The notes: generated from the sequence alone by a model not told the origin. A stretch of DNA of 64,000 bases from Corynebacterium amycolatum SK46 (GCF_000173655.1 NZ_ABZU01000001.1:1-64000); one strand, 5' to 3'. Positions 6,940 through 16,496 are shown, counted from the first letter of the stretch. Numbers and translations: made by a program.

Positions 6940-7357
6940 TTCGCATAGCGAAGACTGGAATCTCAGCGAAGAAGAATGGCGCCAACGCCTCAGTGCCACG
7001 GAGTACCAAGTTTTGCGTCAGGCAGGTACTGAACGCGCCTTCACCGGTGAGTACACCGATACTAAAACTCAAGGTGTCTACCGCTGCCGGGCTTGTGGTT
7101 ACGAGCTGTTTCGGTCGAACGAGAAGTTCGACTCTCACTGCGGTTGGCCATCCTTCTTTTCTCCACTAGCTGGAGACCGGATTATTGAGCGCCGAGACAC
7201 GAGCCTCGGTATGGTCCGCACCGAAGTGCTGTGCAGTCGTTGCAAGTCTCACCTCGGCCACGTCTTTGAGGGGGAGGGTTACAATACTCCGACGGACCTG
7301 CGTTACTGCATCAATTCAATTTCACTCACTCTGGAACCGGACAAGACGGCTGAATAA
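6932..7357 (+). CDS. msrB: Peptide-methionine (R)-S-oxide reductase
   Basis: The product has 141 residues. It reduces methionine-R-sulfoxide in proteins. The zinc site is C52/C55 (CRAC) and C101/C104 (CSRC). The catalytic cysteine is C126 in RYCINSISL, and C70 in HCGWPSF is the probable resolving cysteine. The full family length is present. Its ATG lies inside the end of aftC, so it is translated as the last gene of the ribD-like/aftC/msrB operon. A strong terminator follows. Confidence 0.95.
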   Translation: MVDSHSEDWNLSEEEWRQRLSATEYQVLRQAGTERAFTGEYTDTKTQGVYRCRACGYELFRSNEKFDSHCGWPSFFSPLAGDRIIERRDTSLGMVRTEVLCSRCKSHLGHVFEGEGYNTPTDLRYCINSISLTLEPDKTAE

Positions 7358-7369
7358 CTAGATAAAGAA

Positions 7370-7424
7370 GCAGCGCCGCTGGTCAAAATCCCGTCAGTTA
7401 ACGGGCTTTGACCAGCGGCGCTGC
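7370..7424. terminator. Long convergent terminator between msrB and hemQ
   Basis: A perfect 18-bp stem (7370-7387 with 7407-7424) has a smaller CCCGT/ACGGG hairpin nested in its loop. It sits between convergent genes and could stop transcription from both sides. The T runs are weak. Confidence 0.75.
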
Positions 7425-7448
7425 TGATTCTCTCGTATAGCGCGCAGG

Positions 7449-8147
7449 CTACGGCAGAACGTTGATAATCTCCGCGATGTCATCGACGCGACGGCCCGTG
7501 TGGAACGGAATCTCTTCGCGGACGTGCAGACGAGCCTCGGTGTAACGCATCTTCCACATCAAGTCCACAATGCGGTCGAGCTCCGGCCCCTCGAATGCAA
7601 GGATCCACTCGTAGTCGCCGAGTGCGAACGCCGGGACAGTATTGGCGCGCACATCCGGGTAGTCACGACCGGCCATACCGTGTTCAGCAAGGATGCGGCG
7701 ACGCTCGGTCGGCTCCAGCAGGTACCAGTCGTAGGAACGGACGAACGGGTAAACCGCAATCCATCGTCCCGGCTCTTCACCCATGATGAACGACGGCAGG
7801 TGCGACTTGTTGAACTCAGCTGGACGGTGCAGCGCAGCGTTCGACCAATGCGGAGTGGATGCCTGGCCCAGCGGAGTCTCGCGTAGGAAGGCGTTGTAGA
7901 ACGCCTGCAGGTCTTCCATCTTCTCTGCGTGGATCCAGAACATGAAGTCAGCTTCAGCACGCATGGCCGAAACGTCGTAGAAACCACGGATGATCAAATC
8001 AGTGTCTTCGTAACGAGCTAGGAATTCCTTGGTCTTAGCCACTGCCTCTTCGCGGTTATCACCGAGTGCACCAGGGGTCACCTTGAAGGCAGACCACATG
8101 GTGTAGCGGATGGTGTCGTTGAGCTTCTTGAAATCGAGCTTGGCCAT
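7449..8147 (-). CDS. hemQ: Coproheme decarboxylase (HemQ/ChdC)
   Basis: The product has 232 residues. It is the last enzyme of the coproporphyrin-dependent haem pathway, converting Fe-coproporphyrin III to haem b with peroxide. It belongs to the chlorite-dismutase-like fold. H116 (SHLP), Y133 (AVYPFVRS) and H156 (AEHG) fall exactly two residues before the distal His118, catalytic Tyr135 and proximal His158 described for C. diphtheriae ChdC. AGGAG precedes the ATG. It is the last gene of a hemE-hemY-hemQ run. Confidence 0.95.
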   Translation of the reverse strand: MAKLDFKKLNDTIRYTMWSAFKVTPGALGDNREEAVAKTKEFLARYEDTDLIIRGFYDVSAMRAEADFMFWIHAEKMEDLQAFYNAFLRETPLGQASTPHWSNAALHRPAEFNKSHLPSFIMGEEPGRWIAVYPFVRSYDWYLLEPTERRRILAEHGMAGRDYPDVRANTVPAFALGDYEWILAFEGPELDRIVDLMWKMRYTEARLHVREEIPFHTGRRVDDIAEIINVLP

Positions 8148-8231
8148 TAGTTGTCTCCTAGTTCGGTTGAAAAGTTTGTTTAAAATCGACGGTTCAGCGC
8201 CAGTTTCGTACTTAGCACTAACCTCGCAGCT

Positions 8232-9743
8232 TTATGCCAGCTCCGCAGCGATCTTGCTAGCCGCAGCTTTGGCGTTGGAAATACACTCCGGAATGCCCGG
8301 GCCACTGAGCCACGCCCCTGTTGCTGCAAGCTTAGGCACCTCGTCCAACTCCTGACGAGCAAAATCCATGAGGCCACCATGCCCCATATCGAAGCGCGGA
8401 ATCCCCGCCCACCAACGCTGGACGAAAACCGCTGTCGGTTCAGCATCAAAGCCAGTCGCCTTAGCCAAATCCGCCTTTGCCCTGGCGATAAGGTCCTCGT
8501 CGCTGCGATGCACGTGCGAGTCATCATCAAAACGGCCGAAACTTGCCCTCACAACGGCACCGTAGCGCTCACCAATATGTGGCCACTTCCGGGACGACAC
8601 TGTGAAAGCCTTCGCGGACAGATCCGCACCAATCTCGCACAACACGCCGTTGATCTCCGGCAGCCCTTCTGACGAGTCGAAACACATACCGACCACCGCC
8701 GAGTTCGACGTGTCTACCCCACCAATGAGCTCGGCCGCCTCTGGAACAAGGCTGCTCAACAGCTCCGATGTGGTTGCAGAAGGTGCCGCCAGCACAACAC
8801 CGTCGACATCGATAGTGCTAACGCTCGTGCCGCTTTCCGACGGCAGTTCTACTGTCACCTCAAAGCCATTGTCATGCTGCCGCAGACCAGTAGCCTTCGT
8901 CGACAAGAGGAGTTCGGCTCCCGATTCGTCGACAAGCGTGTTGTAGAGAACCTCGAAGCCATCGCGGAACGTCTGGAAGACCACCGGTCGCTTCGTCTTC
9001 GTCGAATCTGTCGCAGCCTCACTGCTCAGACGCGCCTGCTGCGCCTGCTTACGTGCTTCCAGAACGCGCTGGACAGCACCGGTGAGGCTGACATGATCAC
9101 CGACACTAGCCATTTCATCAAGCGCTGCCGCCAGCTGTGGGATGGTCGCACGCAGCCCCAGGTCGTATGCGGTGGTTGAGTAGACGCCCCCGAGCAGCGG
9201 GGAGACGATGCGATCGACGACTTCCTCACCGAGCCGCGCCGCGACCAACTGTCCGACATTCATGTCGTCTCCCAGTACCCAGTGCAAGGCTGGAGTGAGC
9301 TCGGAATTCGACTCGGCATCAATCTTGGCGAGGGTTGCCTCGCTGAGGAGGTAGTCCAACCCCTCCGAGCTTCCTGGAATACCGGTGACCGTGTTACGCG
9401 GAAGGTCCTTGAGTTCACCGCCAATGTAGAGCTTGGAAGGTAGCCCCGAAGGGGCGACTAGCTGATCCGCCAAACCGAGTTCCTTGAAAAACTCGGTGGC
9501 ATCGTGACGGAATGCCAGGTACGCCTCAGCGCCCGCTTCAAGAGGGCCGTTAGCGCCTGGTCGAGTCTTCAGCTTGCCACCGACCCGTTCACTGGACTCG
9601 ATGACAATTATTCTGGCGGCGGGTCCGAGCTTTTTACGCAACTCATACGCTGCGGTCAGGCCGGAGATACCGCCACCTACGACGGCAATGGTAGAAGGTT
9701 GTGCAACCACGGTATTTCGTACGCTTTCTCTGTGCCCGCACAT
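8232..9743 (-). CDS. hemY: Coproporphyrinogen III oxidase (HemY/CgoX type)
   Basis: The product has up to 503 residues. This FAD enzyme oxidises coproporphyrinogen III to coproporphyrin III with O2, given the HemQ-type pathway next door. The dinucleotide-binding motif VVGGGISGLTAAYEL is near the N-terminus, and the C-terminal GAWLSGPGIPECISNAKAAA is the usual FAD-closing segment. The start is uncertain: the ATG used here has no Shine-Dalgarno sequence, and a GTG at 9710 is a good alternative that would put the GxGxxG motif at residue 9. It lies 72 nt after hemE. Confidence 0.93.
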   Translation of the reverse strand: MCGHRESVRNTVVAQPSTIAVVGGGISGLTAAYELRKKLGPAARIIVIESSERVGGKLKTRPGANGPLEAGAEAYLAFRHDATEFFKELGLADQLVAPSGLPSKLYIGGELKDLPRNTVTGIPGSSEGLDYLLSEATLAKIDAESNSELTPALHWVLGDDMNVGQLVAARLGEEVVDRIVSPLLGGVYSTTAYDLGLRATIPQLAAALDEMASVGDHVSLTGAVQRVLEARKQAQQARLSSEAATDSTKTKRPVVFQTFRDGFEVLYNTLVDESGAELLLSTKATGLRQHDNGFEVTVELPSESGTSVSTIDVDGVVLAAPSATTSELLSSLVPEAAELIGGVDTSNSAVVGMCFDSSEGLPEINGVLCEIGADLSAKAFTVSSRKWPHIGERYGAVVRASFGRFDDDSHVHRSDEDLIARAKADLAKATGFDAEPTAVFVQRWWAGIPRFDMGHGGLMDFARQELDEVPKLAATGAWLSGPGIPECISNAKAAASKIAAELA

Positions 9744-9815
9744 CGAGCGGGCACGGTCGATAAGACTTGTAGGAAATTAGCTAGTGCGTGTTTTACACGC
9801 CTGTTGTGTCGGCTT

Positions 9816-10925
9816 TTACGTTGCGTGAATGATTTCAACGGCGCGCGTAATCGCGTCGGCGTCGGTATTCGGTAGTACCCCGTGGCCCAAGTTGAAGATA
9901 TGTCCACGGGCGTCACCACGCTTTATTGCGCGGTCAGCCTCAGAGCAGATGCGCTGAATCTCTTGGGTCATTGCAGCTTCACCGGCAAAGAGAATCGCCG
10001 GGTCCAGGTTGCCCTGCAATGCAAGGCTGTTTTGCGCCGGGTCTGCGCCTCGGTGAACGTCGGAAAGCGTGGCACGAATGCGGTTGGCAGCAACGTCCAG
10101 TGGCACGCGCCAGTCGACGCCCATGACTTCTGGGCCGGTTTCAGCCATAGCACCGAGAAGCTCGCCGGTCCCCACACCGAAGTGGATGCGCGGAATGCCG
10201 GCGTCGGCGACGGCCTGGAAGATTTCCTTCGAGTACGGCAACACAAAGCGGCGGTAATCACGCTCGGTGAGATAGCCAGCCCAGGAGTCGAAGAGCTGAA
10301 TAGCGTCCACTCCAGCACCAATTTGCGCGCGCAGGAAAGCAATCACCATCGGAGTGATCTTCTGCATCAGGTGATCCCACAATTCAGGGTCCGAGTGCAT
10401 AAGCGCCTTGGTGCGCTCGTGATGGCGGGATGGACCACCTTCAATCAGGTACGACGCCAAGGTGAATGGTGCACCGGCGAAACCAATGAGTGCCTGAGTA
10501 TCAGTCAGCTCTTGCAGAATGAGGCCGATACCCTCGGCCACCGGAGCGAGTTGCTCTTCCGTGACTTCCGGTAGCGCCTTGATGTCTGCTTCCGAGCGCA
10601 CCGGAGTATCCATTACTGGACCGCGACCAGGAACAACATCCAGGTTGACACCCGCGGCCTTCAGCGGCACGACGATATCGGAAAAAAGAATCGCAGCATC
10701 AACGTCGTGCCTACGTACCGGCTGCATAGTAATCTCAGCGAGCAGTTCCGGACGGAAGCAGGAGTCCAACATACCGATGTCCTTGCGCACCTCACGGTAC
10801 TCAGGCAGTGAACGACCGGCTTGCCGCATAAACCACACCGGGCGGCGCGAAGGAGTTCGACCGTAAGCTGCATCAAGAATCGGGGCATCAGTCAAAGTGC
10901 GACGATTGTTCATACGGACAATCAT
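9816..10925 (-). CDS. hemE: Uroporphyrinogen decarboxylase
   Basis: The product has 369 residues. It removes four carboxyl groups from uroporphyrinogen III to give coproporphyrinogen III. The signature PVWFMRQAGRSLPEYR (residues 29-44) contains the substrate-binding arginines, and GAPFTLASYLIEGG is the second conserved block. AAGGAAAG precedes the ATG used; a second ATG follows four codons later. It is the first gene of the haem operon and divergent from the DUF3000 gene. Confidence 0.95.
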   Translation of the reverse strand: MIVRMNNRRTLTDAPILDAAYGRTPSRRPVWFMRQAGRSLPEYREVRKDIGMLDSCFRPELLAEITMQPVRRHDVDAAILFSDIVVPLKAAGVNLDVVPGRGPVMDTPVRSEADIKALPEVTEEQLAPVAEGIGLILQELTDTQALIGFAGAPFTLASYLIEGGPSRHHERTKALMHSDPELWDHLMQKITPMVIAFLRAQIGAGVDAIQLFDSWAGYLTERDYRRFVLPYSKEIFQAVADAGIPRIHFGVGTGELLGAMAETGPEVMGVDWRVPLDVAANRIRATLSDVHRGADPAQNSLALQGNLDPAILFAGEAAMTQEIQRICSEADRAIKRGDARGHIFNLGHGVLPNTDADAITRAVEIIHAT

Positions 10926-10926
10926 G

Positions 10927-10957
10927 CCCCACTTTCCTTAGAAATTAATGTGTGGGG
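10927..10957 (-). promoter_or_regulatory. Dyad around the hemE ribosome binding site
   Basis: CCCCAC (10927-10932) and GTGGGG (10952-10957) would pair in the hemE leader RNA, with the AAGGAAA site in the loop next to the stem. This may tune access to the ribosome binding site. The short stem makes it tentative. Confidence 0.3.
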
Positions 10958-11060
10958 TACTAAGAACAGGGAAATCGCTCGTCCTGCTGTGCGTTTTCGA
11001 CGAACCGCTTGGTCGCTTTCCGCTCTTTTTCGGCGCGCCTCCCACTAACGCAAGCGTCAT

Positions 11061-11651
11061 ATGGCTAAGTTCAGGCGCGTGAATGGAACCGATTCAACGC
11101 CACAGAACTTCCGCGCCGCGGTCGAGTCAATGCACTCTGCTGAACTGCGACCTGAGATTGCTCTGGGCACCGTTCGGCCACCGCAGAAGCTGGCACCGTT
11201 TAGCCACGCTGTCTCGCTTGAGGTCACGCAGCCCGAAGCTGATATTGTCCCCGAGTCCTCGGACGATGATGCCTTTGGTCGTTTAATTTTGCTCCATGAC
11301 CCCCGCAGCGAGGAAACCTGGGACGGCGACATGCGCTTGGTTGCATACATCCAGGCAGATATGGATGCCTCCCTCGCGGAAGATCCGCTGCTTCCCCAGG
11401 TTGCCTGGCAATGGCTCACCGAGGCTCTGGCTGAGAACAACGCCGAACTGTCGAACTTGGGTGGCACGGTGACAACTACGAACTCTGTCCGCTACGGCGA
11501 GATTGGCGGCAAGCCGCAGGCCTTTCAATTAGAAATGCGCGCATCGTGGACTGCTCGTGGCACCGACCTGCGCGCTCACGTTGAATCCTTCGCTCAGGTA
11601 CTAGCGAACGTCGCTGGTCTGCCGCCCGTCGGCGTATCCCTACTGAGCTGA
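11061..11651 (+). CDS. DUF3000 family protein
   Basis: The product has 196 residues, soluble and slightly acidic. It matches the actinobacterial DUF3000 family, whose M. tuberculosis member (Rv2680) sits at the same place between hemE and RNase D. The conserved block SVRYGEIGGKPQAFQLEMRASWT lies near residue 155, and RPEIALGTVRPPQKLAPFSHAV near residue 30. Function is unknown. The gene is followed after 40 nt by the RNase D gene and is probably co-transcribed with it. Confidence 0.85.
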   Translation: MAKFRRVNGTDSTPQNFRAAVESMHSAELRPEIALGTVRPPQKLAPFSHAVSLEVTQPEADIVPESSDDDAFGRLILLHDPRSEETWDGDMRLVAYIQADMDASLAEDPLLPQVAWQWLTEALAENNAELSNLGGTVTTTNSVRYGEIGGKPQAFQLEMRASWTARGTDLRAHVESFAQVLANVAGLPPVGVSLLS

Positions 11652-11691
11652 TACCGGCAACTGCTGATACCGACGACCGAAGAGGCGTGCG

Positions 11692-12993
11692 ATGAGCTCC
11701 GACGTGGAAACTGGTCCCGACGTAGAAGTAAGACTTGCCCCAGCCGAGGGAACTCCACGCGTGCTTTCCGACATCGACGACATTATTGACGCCGGTGAAC
11801 AGCTGGCCAAAGGACACGGTTGGCTCGCAGTCGATACTGAACGAGCTTCGGCGTATCGCTACGACGACCGCGCCTTCCTGCTTCAATTTCGCCGCCGTGG
11901 AGCGGGTACCTTTCTCATCGATCCCGAAGACGGGCGCAAGGCGATGGCCGTTTTCGGTTCCTCAGTCAACAACCTGACCTGGATCATTCACGCAGCTCAT
12001 TCTGACCTTCCCTGCCTCGCAGCTCTGGGCCTCTACCCCACCAAAGTCATTGACACTGAGCTGGCCGGCCGCCTTCTCGGACTGGAGCGAGTCAATTTAG
12101 CAGCTCTGACAGAAAGACTCCTCGGAGTTGGACTTGCCAAGGGGCACGGTCGAGAGGATTGGTCTACTCGTCCACTGCCGGCGGATTGGCTGGACTACGC
12201 AGCCCTGGATGTCGAGCTGCTCATCGAACTCGCCGAGGTTCTTTGTCAGGCACTGACTGAGCTCGACCGTTTGGAATGGCTAGAGCAGGAATGCGAACGC
12301 GAACTCGCTATCAACCGTAAATACCTCGATGGTCTACACGTCGGGCACTCGTGGCAAGGACTCAAAGGCATTGGGAAGCTGCGCACTCCCGAACAGCTTC
12401 ACGTCGCCCGTGCACTGTGGACTGAGCGTGACGAAATCGCGCAGCAACGCGATGTCTCCCCAACACACGTCATGGGTCACAGCGTTCTACGTACAATCGC
12501 AGAACAACTTCCCGGTACGCAGCGTGAGCTGACTGCAATCCGTGGATTTCCACGTCGCCGTCGCGGTGCTGCGGACGCTTGGTTGAAGGTCGTTAATGAA
12601 GCCCGTCAGGAACCCAGGTCGTCATGGCCGAAGCCCCAGAAGCCGTCTCGCAACGAGATGCCCCACTTTCGACGTTGGGCTGAGCATGCCCCACAAGCCG
12701 CCGAGATTTTCGAAACCACGCGAGACTGCATCGACAACGTCTGTGCCCAAATACACCTGCGCAAGGACACACTCATCACTTCCGCGCAGACACGTGAACT
12801 GGTTTGGTGGATTCACAGCCGCGCAGTCGGCTCATTCGTTTTCCGCCACCACGACAACTACGCTGGCGGCCTGCCAGCCGTTACAGAAATCACCGCTCAC
12901 CTCAGCGAACAGGGTTTCCGCCCATGGCAGGCACATTTGCTTGCCGACGTGATCGGTACCTACGTCCTTGCGCCCATGCGGCACCCTCTCTAG
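11692..12993 (+). CDS. rnd: Ribonuclease D-like 3'-5' exonuclease with HRDC domain
   Basis: The product has 433 residues. The DEDD exonuclease sites are visible: D48 and E50 in VDTERAS, the ExoII aspartate in HAAHSDLPCL, and Y/D in LDYAALDVELL. An HRDC domain follows at about residues 220-300 (ARALWTERDEIAQQRD). The enzyme is expected to trim tRNA 3' ends. AGAGG lies before the ATG. Its stop codon abuts the stop of the convergent methyltransferase gene with no intervening base. Confidence 0.9.
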   Translation: MSSDVETGPDVEVRLAPAEGTPRVLSDIDDIIDAGEQLAKGHGWLAVDTERASAYRYDDRAFLLQFRRRGAGTFLIDPEDGRKAMAVFGSSVNNLTWIIHAAHSDLPCLAALGLYPTKVIDTELAGRLLGLERVNLAALTERLLGVGLAKGHGREDWSTRPLPADWLDYAALDVELLIELAEVLCQALTELDRLEWLEQECERELAINRKYLDGLHVGHSWQGLKGIGKLRTPEQLHVARALWTERDEIAQQRDVSPTHVMGHSVLRTIAEQLPGTQRELTAIRGFPRRRRGAADAWLKVVNEARQEPRSSWPKPQKPSRNEMPHFRRWAEHAPQAAEIFETTRDCIDNVCAQIHLRKDTLITSAQTRELVWWIHSRAVGSFVFRHHDNYAGGLPAVTEITAHLSEQGFRPWQAHLLADVIGTYVLAPMRHPL

Positions 12994-14259
12994 CTACAGC
13001 TGCTCCAGCACCGCGATGGTTTCAAAGTGATGCGTTAGACCAAATGCGTCCACGACCTCGAGGTGTTTCAACACGTAGCCGTAGTCAGTCCAGTACCGGG
13101 CATCGCGGGCAAAAGTCGCCGGATCGCAACCGAAATGTACGACCACGCGTGGCTTGGCCTCAGCAATAGCGGCGATAGCATCCTTACCAGCACCGGAGCG
13201 CGGAGGGTCGAGAACGACGATATCCGGATTTGGTGTTTCCTCATTAGCAACTTCGCGGCGCACTACCTTGGTGACATCCCCAGTAACGAACCGGACTGGT
13301 GCCGCAGGCGTCGCATTCCCACTGTGGTCAGCTGCAGTGAAGGCCTTGCGCCCTGCCGTCGCTGCCGCTGCAAAACCCTCTACAGAGAGTATTGAGCCCT
13401 CTTCGTCAACTAACTTGCGCAGGGCCGCCGACAGAACGCCTGCGCCACCGTAAAGATCCCAACCGCAGGAGAAAGACTGACCGGCCAATAGGTCAATGAT
13501 GCGCGATCCATAGAACTCAGGGGCATGGCAATGGGCTTGCCAAAAACCGGTAGTCGGCACATCGAAAGTAATTCCGTGAACAGTGTGCTGTGTGGTTGGC
13601 TCGCCTTCAATCAACGTTTGCTTGCGGTTCCTCCCGCTGCCGAAAACGTACACAGCACTTCGGTTACCCTCCGTATCCATGGCCACATGGAGTTCTCCTG
13701 TCTGCGACTTCTTGCTCCCTCGACCGCGAGCTGGTTTAGCGACGGGGATGGTTCCGGCCGTCGAAAAGCCAGCGATGAGATTGGGAACTGTTTGGACACA
13801 CTCGGAGACGATGACAAGCTCGTGGGAACGGGAACGACGTAACCCCGCTCGTCCCTGGGAATCCACGCCCAGCCGCACGCGCGAGCGCCAACGGGAGGTG
13901 GGAGCCAGTGGAAGGACATCGATAGCTGGCAGCTCGTCGGCGGTGAAACGTCCCAGACGGCGCAGGCAATCGGTCAAGACATCAGCCTTGAGGCGCGCCG
14001 CGTACTCAGGATCGATAAAACCCCAGTCGCAACAACCCGCGCCCTGCCGAGCTGCTTCGCAACTCTGCGGAATTCGATGCTCTGAGGCATCCAGAACCTC
14101 AACGACATTGCCGCGCCACAGCTTGGCATCAGGTTTGGCAATTTCGACAACAACGCGTTCGCCGGGGATACCGCCGGTGACGAAACCGATACGTCCGTCA
14201 TAGCTGGCAATGAATTCTCCGCCGGCAGCGGGACGGTCAATAGTCACTTCGATGTTCAC
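12994..14259 (-). CDS. TRAM-domain RNA 5-methyluridine methyltransferase (TrmA/RlmD type)
   Basis: The product has 421 residues. A TRAM RNA-binding domain occupies about residues 1-60. Cysteines C67, C76 and C77 follow where RlmD-type enzymes hold an iron-sulfur cluster. The SAM-dependent catalytic domain ends with VVLDPPRSGAG and the nucleophile C378 in HFGCDPATFARD. It should methylate C5 of a uridine in rRNA or tRNA; which site cannot be told. It occupies the position of M. tuberculosis Rv2689c. Confidence 0.88.
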   Translation of the reverse strand: MNIEVTIDRPAAGGEFIASYDGRIGFVTGGIPGERVVVEIAKPDAKLWRGNVVEVLDASEHRIPQSCEAARQGAGCCDWGFIDPEYAARLKADVLTDCLRRLGRFTADELPAIDVLPLAPTSRWRSRVRLGVDSQGRAGLRRSRSHELVIVSECVQTVPNLIAGFSTAGTIPVAKPARGRGSKKSQTGELHVAMDTEGNRSAVYVFGSGRNRKQTLIEGEPTTQHTVHGITFDVPTTGFWQAHCHAPEFYGSRIIDLLAGQSFSCGWDLYGGAGVLSAALRKLVDEEGSILSVEGFAAAATAGRKAFTAADHSGNATPAAPVRFVTGDVTKVVRREVANEETPNPDIVVLDPPRSGAGKDAIAAIAEAKPRVVVHFGCDPATFARDARYWTDYGYVLKHLEVVDAFGLTHHFETIAVLEQL

Positions 14260-14291
14260 GCAGTGTGATACTACCCGTTGACAAGAGAAAA

Positions 14292-14313
14292 GCCGCCGTC
14301 GGGTGACGGCGGC
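14292..14313 (-). terminator. Terminator of the dut/DUF3710 transcript
   Basis: GCCGCCGTC and GACGGCGGC form a perfect 9-bp stem with a 4-nt loop. Reading on the minus strand it is followed by TTTCTCTTGT. It lies downstream of the DUF3710 gene. Confidence 0.7.
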
Positions 14314-14393
14314 GGACAGTGCACAGTGGCGCCGGTAGATTCTCTTCTACCTGGTCAAGCAGCTAGATTCTCTATGTTGGCGGGTTGACCAAA

Positions 14394-15173
14394 CTAATTG
14401 GTGGAGCCATCCGGGTTGATACCTGTAGCGCCTGGCACCTGCCCGGGTTCATCTTCAGCTTGAGCAGCCTGGGTCTGCTGCTGGTATGCCTGACGAATCT
14501 GCTCGGCCATCTGGGACGGCAGCGTAACCGGAAGCGGCTGGCCTGCTGGCATCGGGTTCTCACCGCGAGAAACGAAGCTACGGGCAAGGAGACCGCGGGC
14601 GAGGTCCGCAAGTTCCTCCGCCCGATCAGCCGGACCGGAGGCCGTCATGCGAAGCATCCAACGCGGGCCGTCGGCGCCGATGATTCGCATTTCCATATCG
14701 GAGGTGCGACCTACGACCTCAGAACCCCACGGCCCCTGCTCGACGTGGACATCGAGGCCATCGGACTCAAGGCCGTCCTTGATTTCCTGAGCGGACTCCT
14801 CCCAGAGGCCACCCGACGTCGGAGCAGCGAATGCTACAGGAGTTACGCGGCCATGCTCAGTGGCGACGTGCAGCATGGTCGGACCTGTCGGCCCCATCTC
14901 CACCTGAATATCACCAACGTGAGGGATAGGCAGCAGCATCGAACCGAGGTTCAGACTGGCCTTCGCGAAGTCCGAAAAATCAAATTGCGTCGGGCTGGCG
15001 CTGTTGATGTCGAAGGGGCCGTTTGCTGGTGCATTCTCCGCGGCGGCTTCCGACGCGTCGTCATGCACGGTTGCGGTAGCTTCCTCAGAAGCTGGCGCCG
15101 CAGAGTCGGTGGTAACGGCCTCTGCCTCAGCAGCTGGTTCTTCTGGCTGGTTCTTCTTTCCAAATGGCCACAT
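14394..15173 (-). CDS. DUF3710 family protein
   Basis: The product has 259 residues. It matches the actinobacterial DUF3710 family (M. tuberculosis Rv2696c, also beside dut). The N-terminus is basic then acidic and Ala-rich (residues 1-50). The conserved core begins at GPFDINSA and includes LPIPHVGDIQVEMG and MEMRIIGADGPRWMLRM. The C-terminus is Gln/Ala-rich. Function is unknown. It follows dut on the same strand after about 118 nt. Confidence 0.85.
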   Translation of the reverse strand: MWPFGKKNQPEEPAAEAEAVTTDSAAPASEEATATVHDDASEAAAENAPANGPFDINSASPTQFDFSDFAKASLNLGSMLLPIPHVGDIQVEMGPTGPTMLHVATEHGRVTPVAFAAPTSGGLWEESAQEIKDGLESDGLDVHVEQGPWGSEVVGRTSDMEMRIIGADGPRWMLRMTASGPADRAEELADLARGLLARSFVSRGENPMPAGQPLPVTLPSQMAEQIRQAYQQQTQAAQAEDEPGQVPGATGINPDGSTN

Positions 15174-15291
15174 GGTGGTTTATTGACACCTCGCTAAAAA
15201 GAAATCTTTGTATACGCCTTTGCAAACGCTTAATTGAGCTCTTCACGCATTGAACCACACTTGGTGGGGTCCCCGCGCTGTCAGAGACGTT

Positions 15292-15744
15292 TTAAAGCGT
15301 CGTGGACACTCCGGTTGAGCCGTGACCGCCCGCACCGCGTTCAGTTTCATCGAGTTCATCGACTTCCACCATCGGGCTGAGCTCGACCTTCTGCACAACC
15401 AACTGTGCGATTCGATCGCCTTTGGCGATCTCCACCGCATTGGTCGGGTCCAAGTTGATCAGGCAGACTTTAAGCTCACCACGGTAACCGGCATCAATAG
15501 TGCCGGGAGCGTTGACGATAGATAGCCCCTTTTTGAAAGCCAATCCGGAGCGAGGATGAACCAATCCCACTGTGCCCGCCGGCAAAGCAATGGCAATACC
15601 GGTTCCCACGAGCGCCCGCTGCCCTGGTGCTAGGACGACATCCTCCACTGAGCTCAAATCCACACCGGCATCATCGGCATGCGCACGCTGGGGAATCACT
15701 GCGTCTTTAGCGAGTTTCTTCACTCGCACCGGGGCATAAGTCAT
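15292..15744 (-). CDS. dut: dUTP diphosphatase
   Basis: The product has 150 residues. It hydrolyses dUTP to dUMP and pyrophosphate. All five trimeric dUTPase motifs are visible in order: [28 protein letters not shown] with the catalytic Asp, GDRIAQLVV, and the glycine-rich C-terminal [17 protein letters not shown] precedes the ATG. It is divergent from the DUF3093 gene. Confidence 0.96.
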   Translation of the reverse strand: MTYAPVRVKKLAKDAVIPQRAHADDAGVDLSSVEDVVLAPGQRALVGTGIAIALPAGTVGLVHPRSGLAFKKGLSIVNAPGTIDAGYRGELKVCLINLDPTNAVEIAKGDRIAQLVVQKVELSPMVEVDELDETERGAGGHGSTGVSTTL

Positions 15745-15821
15745 CTCTTTGTATATCCTTCGCTGTCGCGTCTTTTAAGAACCGCACTTCGGCCTTGTCA
15801 GTACCGAGCATAGCCGTGCCC

Positions 15822-15827
15822 TAGAAT
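15822..15827 (+). promoter_or_regulatory. -10 box of a probable leaderless promoter (DUF3093 gene)
   Basis: TAGAAT ends 8 nt before the GTG start. No Shine-Dalgarno sequence is present. No -35 at normal spacing is seen. Confidence 0.5.
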
Positions 15828-15835
15828 GGATAACC

Positions 15836-16387
15836 GTGAGTGGAAAAGATAACCTGCAGCCTCGTCGCGACGACAGCTCAGCATCCGTCTCTGAAGGTGC
15901 GGCAATAGCAATGAGCTCGAGCGGAGATTCATCGATTGTCTATTCCGAAAAGCTCTGGGTTCCCTGGTGGTTCTGGGTACTCGGCGCTGCTGCTGTTTTT
16001 GTATGCACGGCCCAGATTGGCTTTAACCGTTCACCGATTTGGTTTGTCATCGGCGGCATTATTTGTCTGGCCGTGGGCGTGTGGGTGCTGTTGACTATGT
16101 CGAAGACCACGGTGTCCGTGGAAGTGGACAGCACTGGTGAACGCTGGCTTCACGCTGGCACGGCAGTTTTGCCAGCATCGGTTGTTGCCAAATCCCTGGT
16201 GGTCCCGAAGTCTGCGCAGCGCAATGCGTTGGGCCGTCAGCTCGATCCAGCAGCATTCCTGGTTACGCACACGTGGATTCCCACGATGGTGCTGCTAGTC
16301 CTCGACGATCCGGACGACCCCACCCCCTATTGGCTGGTCTCCACCCGCCACCCCGAGGCACTGCTTGATAGTCTCTTCGACCGCTAG
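15836..16387 (+). CDS. DUF3093 family membrane protein
   Basis: The product has 183 residues (GTG start). A polar N-terminus of about 40 residues precedes two transmembrane segments (about 42-62 and 66-88, beginning VPWWFWVLGAAAV). The cytoplasmic-looking remainder contains the DUF3093 pattern GERWLHAGTAVLPASVV and the family ending PYWLVSTRHPEALLDSL. M. tuberculosis Rv2698 lies at the same place. Function is unknown. Confidence 0.85.
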   Translation: MSGKDNLQPRRDDSSASVSEGAAIAMSSSGDSSIVYSEKLWVPWWFWVLGAAAVFVCTAQIGFNRSPIWFVIGGIICLAVGVWVLLTMSKTTVSVEVDSTGERWLHAGTAVLPASVVAKSLVVPKSAQRNALGRQLDPAAFLVTHTWIPTMVLLVLDDPDDPTPYWLVSTRHPEALLDSLFDR

Positions 16388-16496
16388 GTCACAATCTCTC
16401 ACCGCCGCTACACGCTTGCCGACGGCCCCAGCGCCGCCATAACCGTAGTAGTGGCGGTTTTCCTTTTCCTAGGAAGTTATCCCGGTTGTGCGGGGA

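Noticed and set aside
14385-15197. 270-codon plus-strand frame over the DUF3710 gene
   Set aside because: It is antisense to a recognised family with correct start and terminator; no motif is seen.
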